From Megalobrama amblycephala (taxonomy: Eukaryota; Chordata; Actinopteri; Cypriniformes; Xenocyprididae), in assembly GCF_018812025.1 (NCBI RefSeq), contig NC_063057.1, positions 18,138,138 to 18,202,137 on the forward strand: 64,000 nt of DNA, written 5' to 3'. Each line of letters begins with the position of its first letter. The stretch's first letter is position 1. Below the pieces are notes generated by a model. That model searched no databases and was not told where the DNA came from. It worked only from the letters and a program-made list of their open reading frames with translations. Position numbers and translations under genes: made by a program. Positions 11,701 to 20,658 of the stretch are shown here, one piece after another.

Positions 11701-12042
11701 AAATTTATTGGCCCGTTTTCTGTTACCAAAATCATTAATCCGGTAACAGTGCGTCTTAGCCTTCCTCCGGCGTACAGGAGGGTTCATCCCGTGTTCCATG
11801 TGTCCAAAATTAAACCGGTGATTTTTTCCCGTCTTAACCCGCCTGCCCCGGTTCCCCCCCGCCTCGTATCGTTAATGGGGAGACCACATATTTGGTCAAT
11901 CGTATTCTGGACTCTAGACGGAGGGGACGCGGATTTCAGTACTTGGTGGATTGGGAAGGTTACGGTCCGGAGGAGAGAAGGTGGGTTCCTGCTCGGGACA
12001 TACTGGATCACCGCCTTATTGATGATTACAATCTACAGGTAA
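8686..12042 (+). CDS. pol: Pol polyprotein (protease, RT, RNase H, integrase), chromodomain lost
   Basis: 1118 residues from the first in-frame ATG; the frame is open from 8620, so the true junction is a -1 shift from gag within 8620-8752 and M1 is probably not a start. Protease has D62-S-G. Reverse transcriptase carries YLDD at 377-380. RNase H acidic residues are D526, E569 and D596. Integrase has an HHCC zinc site (H708, H715, C745, C748) and a D778, D838, E874 triad with the standard 35-residue last gap. A GPF module lies at about 1009. Together these would copy the RNA into cDNA and integrate it. After residue about 1056 the frame leaves the expected protein at a C-run (11854-11860), so the last ~60 residues are out-of-frame sequence and the chromodomain is not translated. 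Confidence 0.93.
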   Translation: MFILRQPRTSHSALSGKRPSPIVKRRLLSGGISARKTSSTSTLLPVSLRWSTHALDHHALLDSGAEGSFMDCKLATKLNIPLTSLKHPIAPFALNGHRLPVITQTTVPVSLITSGNHTEEISFYITDSPQSPIVLGHTWLQKHNPRIDWRLGSVVSWSEECHLSCLLSAGVNVSESVFQGEAVDLANVPAEYHDLKEVFSKSRADSLPPHRPYDCAIELLPGTSPPKGKLYSLSIPETAAMEKYISSSLATGFIRPSSSPAGAGFFFVGKKDGSLRPCIDYRGLNNITVRNTYPLPLMSSAFERLQGASVFTKLDLRNAYHLVRIREGDEWKTAFNTPRGHFEYCVMPFGLTNSPAVFQALVNDVLRDMVDRFIYVYLDDILIFSSSLQEHVQHVRRVLLRLLENGLFVKAEKCVFHAQSVSFLGHIISTEGVRMDPEKVKAVVNWPSPESRKALQRFLGFANFYRRFIRNFSQLAAPLTALTSPSLTFRWSNAAEAAFAKLKSCFVSAPILVTPDRSRQFIVEVDASEVGVGAVLSQRASSDGKVHPCAYYSHRLSPAEVNYDIGNRELLAVKLALEEWRHWLEGSGVPFIVWTDHKNLEYIRTAKRLNSRQARWALFFGRFDFTLSYRPGSKNIKPDALSRLFERSDRTATPEPILPGTIIISALRWEVESKVLTALEGVTPPARCPPNRLFVPEGLRSDVLQWGHCSSVACHPGVSRTRFLVKQRFWWPGMARDVHDFVLACSVCAIGKTSNRPPDGLLLPLSVPSRPWSHISLDFITALPPSKGNTVILTVVDRFSKATHFIPLPKLPSAKETAVAVIDHVFRIHGLPTDVVSDRGPQFVSKFWREFCKLLGATVSLSSGFHPQSNGQTERANQDVERVLRCLASNNPSSWCQQLSIVEYAHNSLPVSSTGMSPFKCSLGYQPPNFVSTESEVSVPSAHALVQRCHRTWTRARRALLQARSRTKAKADRHRSKPPRYVVGQRVWLSTQNIQMRSVSNKLAPKFIGPFSVTKIINPVTVRLSLPPAYRRVHPVFHVSKIKPVIFSRLNPPAPVPPRLVSLMGRPHIWSIVFWTLDGGDADFSTWWIGKVTVRRREGGFLLGTYWITALLMITIYR

Positions 12043-12065
12043 AGCAGGCTGGGAACGTCAGGTGA
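11862..12065 (+). pseudogene. Out-of-frame chromodomain segment of pol
   Basis: In the third frame, open past the end of pol to a TGA at 12063-12065, the translation has chromodomain features: YLVNRIL near 11889 and YLVDWEGY at 11940-11963, with the aromatic residues and the WEGY signature typical of chromoviral integrase tails. Such domains guide integration to marked chromatin. The upstream pol frame reaches it only after a one-base shift at the run of seven C at 11854-11860. It may be a mutation of this copy, an assembly or sequencing error, or a second programmed shift. Confidence 0.75.
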
Positions 12066-12071
12066 CGTCCT

Positions 12072-12082
12072 AGGGGAGGGGG
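12072..12082 (+). promoter_or_regulatory. Polypurine tract
   Basis: AGGGGAGGGGG ends three bases before the 3' LTR. In LTR elements this RNase H-resistant stretch primes plus-strand DNA. Confidence 0.85.
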
Positions 12083-12085
12083 TAC

Positions 12086-12537
12086 TGTCACGGTAGGAAA
12101 TCCATTGTTTCCTCCGTGTCATGTTTTGTGTTTGTTGTTGTACTCACGTAGTCTCCATGTGCTCGTTTGGTTGATTGTTGTCACCTGTGTGTTGATTGTC
12201 TCGCTCCAGCTGATCCTCATCTCCACTCAGCTACATATACTCACTCATCTCTCTGTCTGTTGTCAGATCCTCATTCATGTCTCCACTGCCTAGTTGGTTT
12301 ACCGTCTTCCGTGTTCGTGTGCTGGATTGTATTCGTGTTGTCGTCTTCGTGTCAGGGTTCCGGTCTGTTCCTGGTTTCATCCATTGACCGTCATCACCTT
12401 CACCTGCGACTTCACCCTTCAGCTCTTCTCACGCCACCGTAGACCTTCGTTGCCATTGCCTACATTCTGGACTCTTATTTCAATAAACTTCTTCTGATTG
12501 CCTGCAATTGCTTCCTCCTCTTTTACCAGCCATCACA
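12086..12537 (+). repeat. 3' long terminal repeat
   Basis: 452 bp, identical to the 5' LTR except for A at 12510 and A at 12532. Both changes turn a CG in the 5' LTR into CA. AATAAA at 12482-12487 is the likely functional polyadenylation signal. Confidence 0.95.
12482..12487 (+). terminator. Polyadenylation signal in 3' LTR
   Basis: AATAAA positioned as in the 5' LTR, expected to end the genomic transcript shortly downstream. Confidence 0.75.
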
Positions 12538-12542
12538 GAAAC
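12538..12542. repeat. 5-bp target duplication, right
   Basis: GAAAC, identical to 7317-7321. Confidence 0.9.
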
Positions 12543-13088
12543 ATGATCACAAAGGGTTTTTTCACAGCCTACCTGTCTGAAAGAGCTCATTATTTATGCA
12601 GGTCATTAGAGCTCTTTATGCGATTCTTTTGTCTTCTCAGGTGAGAATCACCCATTATTCATGATGATTCACGCCTCCACACATACTGTGTTTTTTGACC
12701 AAAGGTGTTTTAGAACATTTAAATCCCTCTATTGTTTTATATGAACAAGCAGGCAGCATAATTTTTACCTCATTTTGAAGCAAAAACTCTAGCCTACAAC
12801 CTCCAATACCCAGAAGTCTTGTGAACACAGATTTAATATATATTTTTTGGCTTTATTTCAGTGACTTAAGTTTTTTGTTTTTTCAATAACCACGCATAAA
12901 CATTATTCCTTTAAAAACACAAACATGTACATACATGTTACTCACATATTATTGTAGCCTAGTTTGTGCTAAATACAGTGTAATTACACTTTTTCCATTA
13001 ATATGTTTATGAACAACTGAAAAAAGCGCAAATGTCAGGGCATGTCAAAACTTCTCTAGGGGCCCAAAAATCCTCAGACCCCTGAGGG
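12543..13088 (-). mobile_element. piggyBac-like non-autonomous element, fragment copy 1
   Basis: The right end reads CAGACCCCTGAGGG followed by TTAA (13089-13092); reversed it begins CCCTCAGGGGTCTGAGG. The same sequence in the other orientation starts at 63340 and stays alignable to about 63890. CCCT ends plus a TTAA target are the piggyBac pattern. No transposase is seen. The other end is not found: the LTR element lies just to the left, and sequence left of it belongs to another repeat. Confidence 0.65.
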
Positions 13089-13094
13089 TTAATT

Positions 13095-13172
13095 AAACTC
13101 AGCTATTGATTAAAAATTACTATATTGCTTGCTTAAAATGAACCCAAAATACATTGAAAATTAAAATCACAC
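13095..13172. repeat. Fragment of a dispersed repeat
   Basis: AACTCAGCTATTGATTAAAA and the following ATTACTATATTGCTTGCTTA match the right part of the repeat at 43424-43575. The piggyBac-like element seems to have inserted at a TTAA just inside it. Confidence 0.55.
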
Positions 13173-14394
13173 ACTGAGTCCTGTTATAAGTGCAGCAGTG
13201 TGTTGCCAAAATCTGAGCTGGTGATGGGCCACTGTTTGGCAGGGATCTGCAAACATTGGTCCACTGCTCCGTGTTTCTCATAGCCGAAAGATATCGTGAC
13301 AGGGTCCTTATAACCTGCACATAAACAAACAGTACAGCATTCTGAAGGACATTCAAATGAATAATATTCAGTATTATAATGAATAAAAATCTGTTTATTC
13401 AAGGAAAAACGTTAGCTGATAGTCTATGTTCTTGAACATTAAGCCAAGCTTTAGCTGCTACAGATGGTCGACCAGCATGTTCTTTATGGTTATGCTTGTT
13501 GGTTAAGTTAGTTAAGAAGCTACAGCACATCAGCATCAAACATATGCTTTATTTTTCAACAGGGTGCACATCACATGGTTCATAAATGTCTGTGGGTGTG
13601 CCGTCTGAGGCTTAGATCAGCCTGTCTTAGACCTGAAGCGGTCAGTGTGCAGACTGGGCTCAAAAACCGCAAACTCATCAAGACGAAGCCTCCAGACGAG
13701 CCAAACACCCCGGCGTAGAGCAGTGAGTGTTTTGAGTAATGAGCTGGAAGAGAGTTAGCACACACCACATGGGAGGCCTCCAGTAATGACCTAGTGTCTC
13801 CACATCTGGAGCTGCTGAGCTGAGGCCTGCGCAAGGAACTGATAGCGGAGTACCACAGGAGCGCAGGCTTGTATCCTGAGTCTTTAATCAGAATCTCTCT
13901 CTCTCTAGGAGCACAGCTCCAGTGTTATGAGAGATCTGTAATGAGCAGGAGATGCAGCCACAGGTGACAGCACTGTATGTTTATCGCATGGAGAAACTGT
14001 GGGACTGAGTGCTATTTACAAGGCGCACATGCTGATATCCACAGCAAACACTATAATGAAGCTGGGGGAGAGGAGGGTCGTTTTAGTATAAAAGAATGTT
14101 TAAAATAAGAACAGATGCAACAGACATGTTTACTTAGCAAGAGAATGTGCTGTAAACACAACTTGGAGGCATCAAAATTTTATAGAGATGTCATATATTA
14201 GGGGCCACTTTCTTTTCGTAGCTCCCCAAACCCCCCCCCCCCCCCCCCACAGCTCATTAATAACGATTCTATAATAAGTTACAGTAGTTTTACATGTTTG
14301 TTTTTGATTAAAAAGACTGTTTTTGCGACTTTAACTATGACGTCTATATGTAAATGACATTTTGTTTTGAATCCTAGATTGGCGTTATGGTCTG
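13173..14394. other. Intergenic, with an 18-base C run
   Basis: No gene supported. A run of 18 C at 14231-14248 is the only striking simple sequence. Short minus-strand frames at 13120-13402 and 13580-13834 show no domain. Confidence 0.5.
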
Positions 14395-14944
14395 CACTGT
14401 CAAAAGCAATGCGCTATATCTACTCCATAAAATTTTGGCAACAGATTACAAGCAATATTATTAATTAAATTCAACAAATAGAATTGAGTTAGAATTAATC
14501 AAATAAATTCCTTTAGATGTCAACCATTTAAAACGAGTAAATTTAAGTAAAATTTAAACAAAAATATCTGAATAACAGACAGACGTCAAAGATGAATTAA
14601 GAACTCTTTATTTTTTATTACAAACATTTAAGACACCTGATGATAACACGCAGAATCACTGAAGAAAAGAGAAACACAAGAATTAACAGAGGTTTGGATG
14701 TTGATTTTATTGAAAAAAGATGTGTTTCATTTAGTTGGCCAGTTTCACTCTTTGCTTTTTATGTCAGTTTTGGAGTTTTGTAATGGTGTTTGCTAATTTT
14801 ACACATTTTAAATGGTTGACTTTTAAGGAATTAATTTGGTTAATTCTAACTCAATTTTTATATGTTGAATTTTATTAATATTATTGCTTGTAATCTGTTG
14901 CTACAGTTTTATTGAGTAGATAGAGCATGTTACTTTTTACAGTG
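14395..14944. mobile_element. Foldback DNA element with ~150-bp inverted arms
   Basis: The element begins CACTGTCAAAAG and ends CTTTTTACAGTG. The inner arms match over about 150 bp by eye with scattered differences: for example GCAACAGATTACAAGCAATA on the left and its reverse complement near 14887-14911, and CAACCATTTAAA on the left against TTTAAATGGTTG near 14806. No open frame of note lies between the arms. CACTG ends recall several fish DNA transposon families; I could not fix a target duplication, so the superfamily is open. Confidence 0.7.
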
Positions 14945-16329
14945 TGTAGGGAACTTTGTTGAACTTTGAGAGTATACAGTATCTTTCCCTTTTAATAATA
15001 CAAGTCCGACTGACAGTTTGTTTTCTTTGTTTAATTATTTATTTTTATTTATTGATATTTTATATTATTTAATTTATTTTAATTTTAATTTAATTTATTT
15101 TAATTTTTTAGGGTTTTTTTCCGCTATTGCGTTTTAAAACAGAAATATGAGATATACCCAATGTCTCAGTGCTGGAAGATCTCACCTTTTTTATTACTAT
15201 ATGAGGTTAGGTTTAGCTGCTGTTTGTTAGCCACTCATCCTTGTCTTTGGTGAATGCTTTTACCCTGTAAGGCAGTGGATGGCTGTGACTCCATGCTGTT
15301 TGTTAAAGGCAACTAGTGCCAGGATAAGCCACCTTGGAATGCAGGCTGGTGTGTTAGTGTTGATGTGAAAAGACTACTTGCTGATGAGACAGCTGTGCGT
15401 GTGGATGTAATCTGTTAGGGTTTGATATTGAGCCTCAAATAAACAATGCAGGAACCTGGTCTGGTATATTGTATAGTTCAGTTATATAGAAGAAGTTTAT
15501 GAGCATTTTCCATTGACTTCTAGATTCTAAGTTGAAGCTGCTGTGCTGTGCTGTGAATATTTGTTATGATTATGAAGAATAAACATTGTAATTCATAATG
15601 CACTTTTTTCCTCTGTGTGTGTAAATCTAAGTTTTGCAGTAGACTGGACCTTTAACAGTTAGTCTGTGTTTGTTATTCTAACCTTGGCTACATAACTGCT
15701 GACTCCTGGGCAGCTGAGTGTTCACTGATCTACTATTGTGTTTGTCCATGTTAGTATTATTCTGCTGGGATCTTTTATTTGGGACTGAGCCCAGTGTTGT
15801 GGTGGCCTCTTCCTCTGGTTCGCAATGATGGCTGACCTCCCTTTGATGTTATTTTTAGGCCACAATAGGCACATTTGTACTTACTGTACATCCCTGCCTC
15901 TTGCTTATTGTTCTGGTTGGTAAGTGAGCATTGATTCCCTGCTTGAGTTTCATCAAAACCAGCTGTAAAATGTTTCAAAAGATATCAAATCTTGCACTAG
16001 AAATAAAGAAAGAGATGGAGAGAGCAAGACATGGGGGAAGACCATAGTTAATATCTAAAAATATTGCACAGAGAATAGCCTTTTTTATGGCAGTTTGAGA
16101 GCATGTATGTATTATTAGTACTGTTTTAAATGGCACCATGGCTGGGATGTGACTTTTTTCCCTTATATCACCTTACATAGTCGTATGTTAATTCATTAAA
16201 ATTGTTAATTAAATTATGTTAATTATGAGGTTTGATTGTTGTAGATGAAGTTGACCACTATGTAGAAAAATGTGGCTGCACTGTTTTTGGGTGGAAGTAG
16301 AAGATTTCCTTCTGGGATTAGGATGCGGC
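14945..16329. other. Intergenic, no gene seen
   Basis: A T-rich patch with TTTATTTTAATTTTAATTT words at 15030-15120 is the only simple sequence. No clear transposon ends or domains were found. Confidence 0.5.
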
Positions 16330-18250
16330 TTTGATTCAATGTAGTGTTATTTCCACCCAGTCCTTTTTGGGATGTGGCCAAGCCACCCGCTCCAAACATG
16401 TTCTCCGGGCAGCTGGAATTTCTTTGACGTTTTTGCTAAATGTGTGTTTATAAATTTGGCTGTCTGAAAAAGGATAGTTCACATTCCATTTGTTCCGACC
16501 CCTTTGAATCCGAAATGGAGCACAATTGCTCTCACTAAAATGAATTGTTTCAATCTGTTTCACTACTCATCTCCATCATGGTGGCCTCAAGGGCTCAAGA
16601 CTTCAATATGAAGAAGAAATGGTGACTAATAAATTGAATAGATGTCCTTCCATCATCTCTAACCGCGTCATGTCCTGATACTCTGTGATTCACTCCAGAC
16701 TAGAAGTCTTTGCAAGGATTAGCATGGTAGGAGAACCTTGAAAAGCACTCTTCTGATACTAATGATGAAAAATGAATACCATCATAGTGAATAAAGCTTA
16801 TCTCTCGAGCCTGTAGCCCATCAGGCAGAGAGTGAGAGCCCATGGAGTGCGTCAAAGGTTGACTGGGGAGTAGGAATCCATGACTCCAGCACCCTGTATG
16901 CATGTTTTCTTTTCCATGCCATCCTATATGCAGAGCCGAGATAAGCATGTGCTTGTGGTGGGGACCAGGTGCGTGACTATCAGTCTCTCAAGGGATTTGT
17001 ATTGACAGGGGAGGGTCCAGAGGGGATGCAAGAGGGTCAACCCATCTCTCGTTCTCTTTTTCAGTCTCTCTTTCTACCCGTCTCTCCCTCTCTGCTTGAC
17101 GTCAGGTTCCACGCAGGAATGTTCCGTATAATCAGGAACCATTGCTTTGGTTCTGCCTGGTATTCCTTTTTTAGTAACCAATGGGATTTGTTGATGGAGA
17201 AACACCTCAGGCCTCTCGCTAAATTTCGTTTCATGGATGAACGTGGTGACCAGGACCTAGTCAGCTGGAGATTTCCCAATGCACGCTTTGGTTCATCGTA
17301 TAATGCTGAACCCTTGCTTTTATCAGTCAGAGAGAAAAGAGAGTATCTCAGCAAACACAGCAGCAGATTTCCTTCCAGGCTCTTTCGTGGAAAGCAGCAA
17401 GTTGACTTAATCACATGCTATGATGTTTGGCCAGGAGGTTTGAGTCTTGAGATGCTGAGTTCCTATTTCCTCTCTTGAGCTGTGGCTTTTGGGTCTTCCA
17501 TAATTCTCCCCCAATCCAAATGTCTTGAGGTTTCTCCCTCAGCCCACCATTTTCCCCAGTTCTGTTGGAATGCCCTTTTTCCCTGCCACAAGATACTCTA
17601 CTGTGGCTTTGGAGGCCACCTAGAATGGAGCAACTCTGCTGAGCCCACATTCAGAAATAGAGTTTGAGTATGTAAATTTAGCTCTTATCAGGGCTCTTTG
17701 CCTCTTCCAAGGAGTATTGCCCGATCTTGTAAGACACATTGTTTGTTGTTAGAATTATGGTCCTTCTGAGGTACAGGCCACAGTTGTCAACTGTGCCTCA
17801 CTTGACAAGCCTGAGGGAGCGAACTCTATCATTACCATCATCACCCTGCGGCATCAGCAACGATATTGCTGTCATTCCCATCAACATCCTCATCATTTTT
17901 TATGATCTTTGTCCCCGCTTAACCAGCTCTCCAAGAGCATAGGCCCTGATGTGGAGAAAAGCGGTCAAATATAAACAGCACACTAGCCATGACCTACCGA
18001 GCACCAGTGGAACTGAACCTGGAGGTTGCTCTGCTCTTGTTGACTTTGGCTTTTCTAAGGCAGTTAGCAGCAAACTTTCAGCTCCGATTTACCACAGCGC
18101 ATTCGGAAAACAGGTAACTGGAAGCCCGTCATTAAGCAGTGCTTCTCCAGAGCAGCTTGATAAACTCTGTGAGGGAGACGTGAAAATTAAACTGGGGCTT
18201 CACTGCTCAAGTAGGAACACATTTCGAAAATGTTTTTTTTTAATCTGACC
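16330..18250. other. Low-repeat block with chance-looking long open frames
   Basis: Unlike its surroundings this stretch has no A/T runs or transposon ends that I recognise. It carries a 510-bp frame opening at GTG (16969-17478, plus), an overlapping 354-bp minus frame (17061-17414) and others. None has an ATG-driven start with a recognisable domain, and both strands are open at once, so I do not call a gene. It could hold nav3 upstream regulatory sequence or a non-coding exon; this is only inferred from position and composition. Confidence 0.35.
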
Positions 18251-19480
18251 TTCTGCCTGGAGCGTTCAGTTACATGTGATCCACTGAGCACCTGGAATCC
18301 TGAAGAGGAAATCAAAGCAGTTTCTTTCAATATATAATTATATATAATTTTCTCACATTGAAGGTATAGTTGTCATTCATCGCTTTGCAGTATTGGTGGG
18401 TTGTATAGTAAAGTATGCTGTTAATGAAGGAGGAACATGGAAAAAAAGATGTTCACCATCCCATTAAATGCACTTGATGCTAAATATACCAAACAGACAA
18501 GAATATAGGCTTAGTTGTGTGAGCATTGAGTCAATCCCATGAGGTATTAAATAAACTGTAGGTGCTCAGGGTAGGCTTAGGAACTGGACGTTGCTGTGTT
18601 AAAGTGTTCCGATGTGGTGGAAATCCTTGCTGTTCCTCCACACATCCCTGCTTTTAAACTGAACCAGATGGGCTCTTTCCATATAAAACTTTCACTCTCT
18701 TTTAAGTCTCACACCAGGCTAACGGCTGTTAAAAACCATGGTACATGTCATATTTTGCCCACTTAATAAAGTCTTTAATACATCAAGGGCTGCACAGTTT
18801 CACACCACAGTTGAAAATTCATGTATACAGGCACTTTGCCAGTTACAAAACGGCAGACTGTTTAGTGATCATGGGCAATGATTCGTTGTCCTGTTAGTAG
18901 GAAATGAATCGTATCTCCTGGGCTAAACACAAGAAAATGCCCTGATTATTTGTTTGACATGAATTAGCAGGAAGGTCGGTGCCAGTACTGTCAGCATTGA
19001 TGTCATGATCTTCTCTCCACCCGTTACTAAATGCTATGCAAAATGTCTGTTGTCAATCCTCTGTCTCCAAGCCTTCCTGTATTTCTGAATCTTTACCAAC
19101 TATTTCTAAAAACTGGGTGGGGATAATAGATGAGATGAGAGTGAAAGTAAAGTTGACAGCACAAAAAAAAAAAAAAAAAAAGTTAGAGTGAGACAGCGAA
19201 TTGGAGTTTGGCAGCTAAATCCAGGGAACTAGACAAACAACTTTAGTGTGGATTGTTTCCGGGATTAAAGAGAGTAGACCTTCTATAACATCTGTTTGTG
19301 TTGGCTGTCACATATATACAGACTTACTTTTACTCCAAACAACCCCAAATGTTTCCACTGTCTTTCGAGTGTTCTTTTTGCACTCGTTCTTTCATCATAG
19401 CATTTAGTTGTTCCAGCTGCAGCCAGTGTGAGGTGTCTATGTCCACTGTTCTGAGCTGGGATACGGAGAGACTGTTTTGA
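18251..19480. other. Intergenic, upstream of nav3
   Basis: An A-run at 19164-19182 is the only simple sequence. No gene is supported. Confidence 0.45.
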
Positions 19481-20001
19481 CAGTTGCAGTCGGAGTGTGA
19501 CGCGCTGCTGTGGAATGTTCTTCAAATGACAGAGGAAGAACCAGAGAGTTAGATCAGTCGGTGTGTGTGCATGTGAGAGAGATACGCACTCAGTCAGATC
19601 TGGATAATCAGGCAGTGAGGAGAGCAGAGTGGTGGTTACCTTCCAGGGAAGTTCACGCCCCCGAGAGCTGTTTGGTTTTGTAGTGGCGCTCTGTCAGTGA
19701 GGAAAGAGGAGGAGTGGAAGAGAGAAAGGAGGAGGGGAGAATGTGTAGTGGAGGAGCCTTCTCAGTTACTGAGAGCAGCACACGCTGTCGGCAACAGAAT
19801 GAGCGTGTCCACGCTCTCACCCTCTAGCAGCACTCTTTAAGAGACCCCCTCCCACCTCTTATAGCCCCTGCCAGACATCAAGAGCAGACACAGGGCTCTT
19901 GTCTCTCTCTCTCTCCCTTGTGTGAGAAAGCCACGAGAGACAACTCCTCCACTTTTTTTCCCCCTCCTTATTTCTCTGTTCGTCTTGCACTCTGAGGGAC
20001 T
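19480..20001 (+). promoter_or_regulatory. nav3: Presumed nav3 promoter / 5' UTR region
   Basis: This block directly precedes the nav3 start codon. It has a purine-rich stretch at 19697-19742, a CGCCCCC box at 19657-19663 and a pyrimidine-rich run (CTCTCTCTCTCTC) near 19904. The transcript start cannot be fixed. Two upstream ATG frames would lie in the leader if transcription starts before 19741: 19741-19827 (28 codons) and 19799-19840 (13 codons). An in-frame TGA at 19993-19995 shows that the main frame does not extend upstream of the ATG at 20002. Confidence 0.4.
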
Positions 20002-20277
20002 ATGCCGGTAGTTGGCGTTGCATCGAAACTCAGGCAGCCGGCTGTGGGGTCCAAACCCATCCACACTGCACTGCCCATCCCGAACCCTGGGAGGAGCAGC
20101 ATGGCACATGGACTGGCACCCAGGAGCTCGGAGCTCAGGGTCACAGAATCTTCTATGCTGTCCTGTCAGCTCTCATTCAAGACGGAGATCCACGATAGGA
20201 GGTCAACCTTGGTCCCGGCTCCATCTGCAACTTTGGCACGTAGCAGCAGACAGGCAGAGGAGAGCAAGATATGCAAG
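20002..20277 (+). CDS. nav3: Neuron navigator 3, first coding exon
   Basis: NAV3 is a microtubule plus-end-associated protein of neurons with an N-terminal calponin-homology domain and a C-terminal AAA-type ATPase region; family members act in axon guidance and neurite growth. The 92-residue exon begins MPVVGVASKLRQPAVGSKP and continues HTALPIPN, then ESSMLSCQL, which I recognise as the vertebrate NAV3 start (NAV2 begins differently). It ends SKICK at a strong donor, AAG|GTCAGT at 20277/20278, phase 0; the CH domain would begin soon after in exon 2, which I did not find in the window. The start is supported by an in-frame TGA three codons upstream and an A at -3. The part after about residue 32 is less conserved, as expected. 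Recognition is from memory, not alignment. Confidence 0.87.
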
Positions 20278-20589
20278 GTCAGTGAGACTTATGATCCAGG
20301 AATTCATCCATGTGTGCCATGTTTGGCTTGGTCTTTAGACCAGGTACTGAATCGCCCTACAGGTGGCTCTCATATTGCTTTAGAAGAATGCTGGCCATGG
20401 TTCTTGTCTGATTGATTTGGAATTATAATTCAATGCATGTGTGGAAATAGATCAGCCAGATACCCGGAGGACCATTGCATAATTTTAGCAGGTGCCATAG
20501 ATCTGTCATGTCTGGACGTTTGTATTCTATATGCTGACATAAAAAAGATATTGAATTAATTATTATATGGTTTGTTTATTTTATTTATT

Positions 20590-20658
20590 AAAAGGAATAG
20601 GTGAAGGTGAAGAAGTGATAACAGTATATTTAATTTTTGCTGAACTATCCCTTTAATA
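20590..20658 (-). repeat. Fragment of common cyprinid repeat (Angel-like)
   Basis: It ends GAACTATCCCTTTAA, reversed TTAAAGGGATAGTTC, the usual start of a very common cyprinid TTAA-ended repeat, followed in reverse by AAAAATTAAATATACTGTTA-like sequence. Only one end is present. Confidence 0.5.

Larger units (their letters stand above)
7322..12537 (+). mobile_element. Ty3/gypsy LTR retrotransposon, sushi-like chromovirus type
   Basis: A complete element of 5216 bp: 5' LTR, 16-nt leader, gag, overlapping pol, polypurine tract, 3' LTR and a perfect 5-bp target duplication. The pol order protease, reverse transcriptase, RNase H, integrase is that of Metaviridae (Ty3/gypsy). The Gag resembles the sushi-ichi family, from which mammalian PEG10/RTL genes derive, and a chromodomain is still readable after the integrase in another frame. 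No envelope frame is present. The LTRs differ at 2 of 452 positions, so the copy is recent. Apart from the shift before the chromodomain I see no stop or frameshift in gag or in pol downstream of the overlap. Confidence 0.96.

Noticed and set aside
16969..17478. 169-codon frame as a gene
   Set aside because: It opens at GTG, the opposite strand is also open, and no conserved motif is seen; recorded only as a region of interest.
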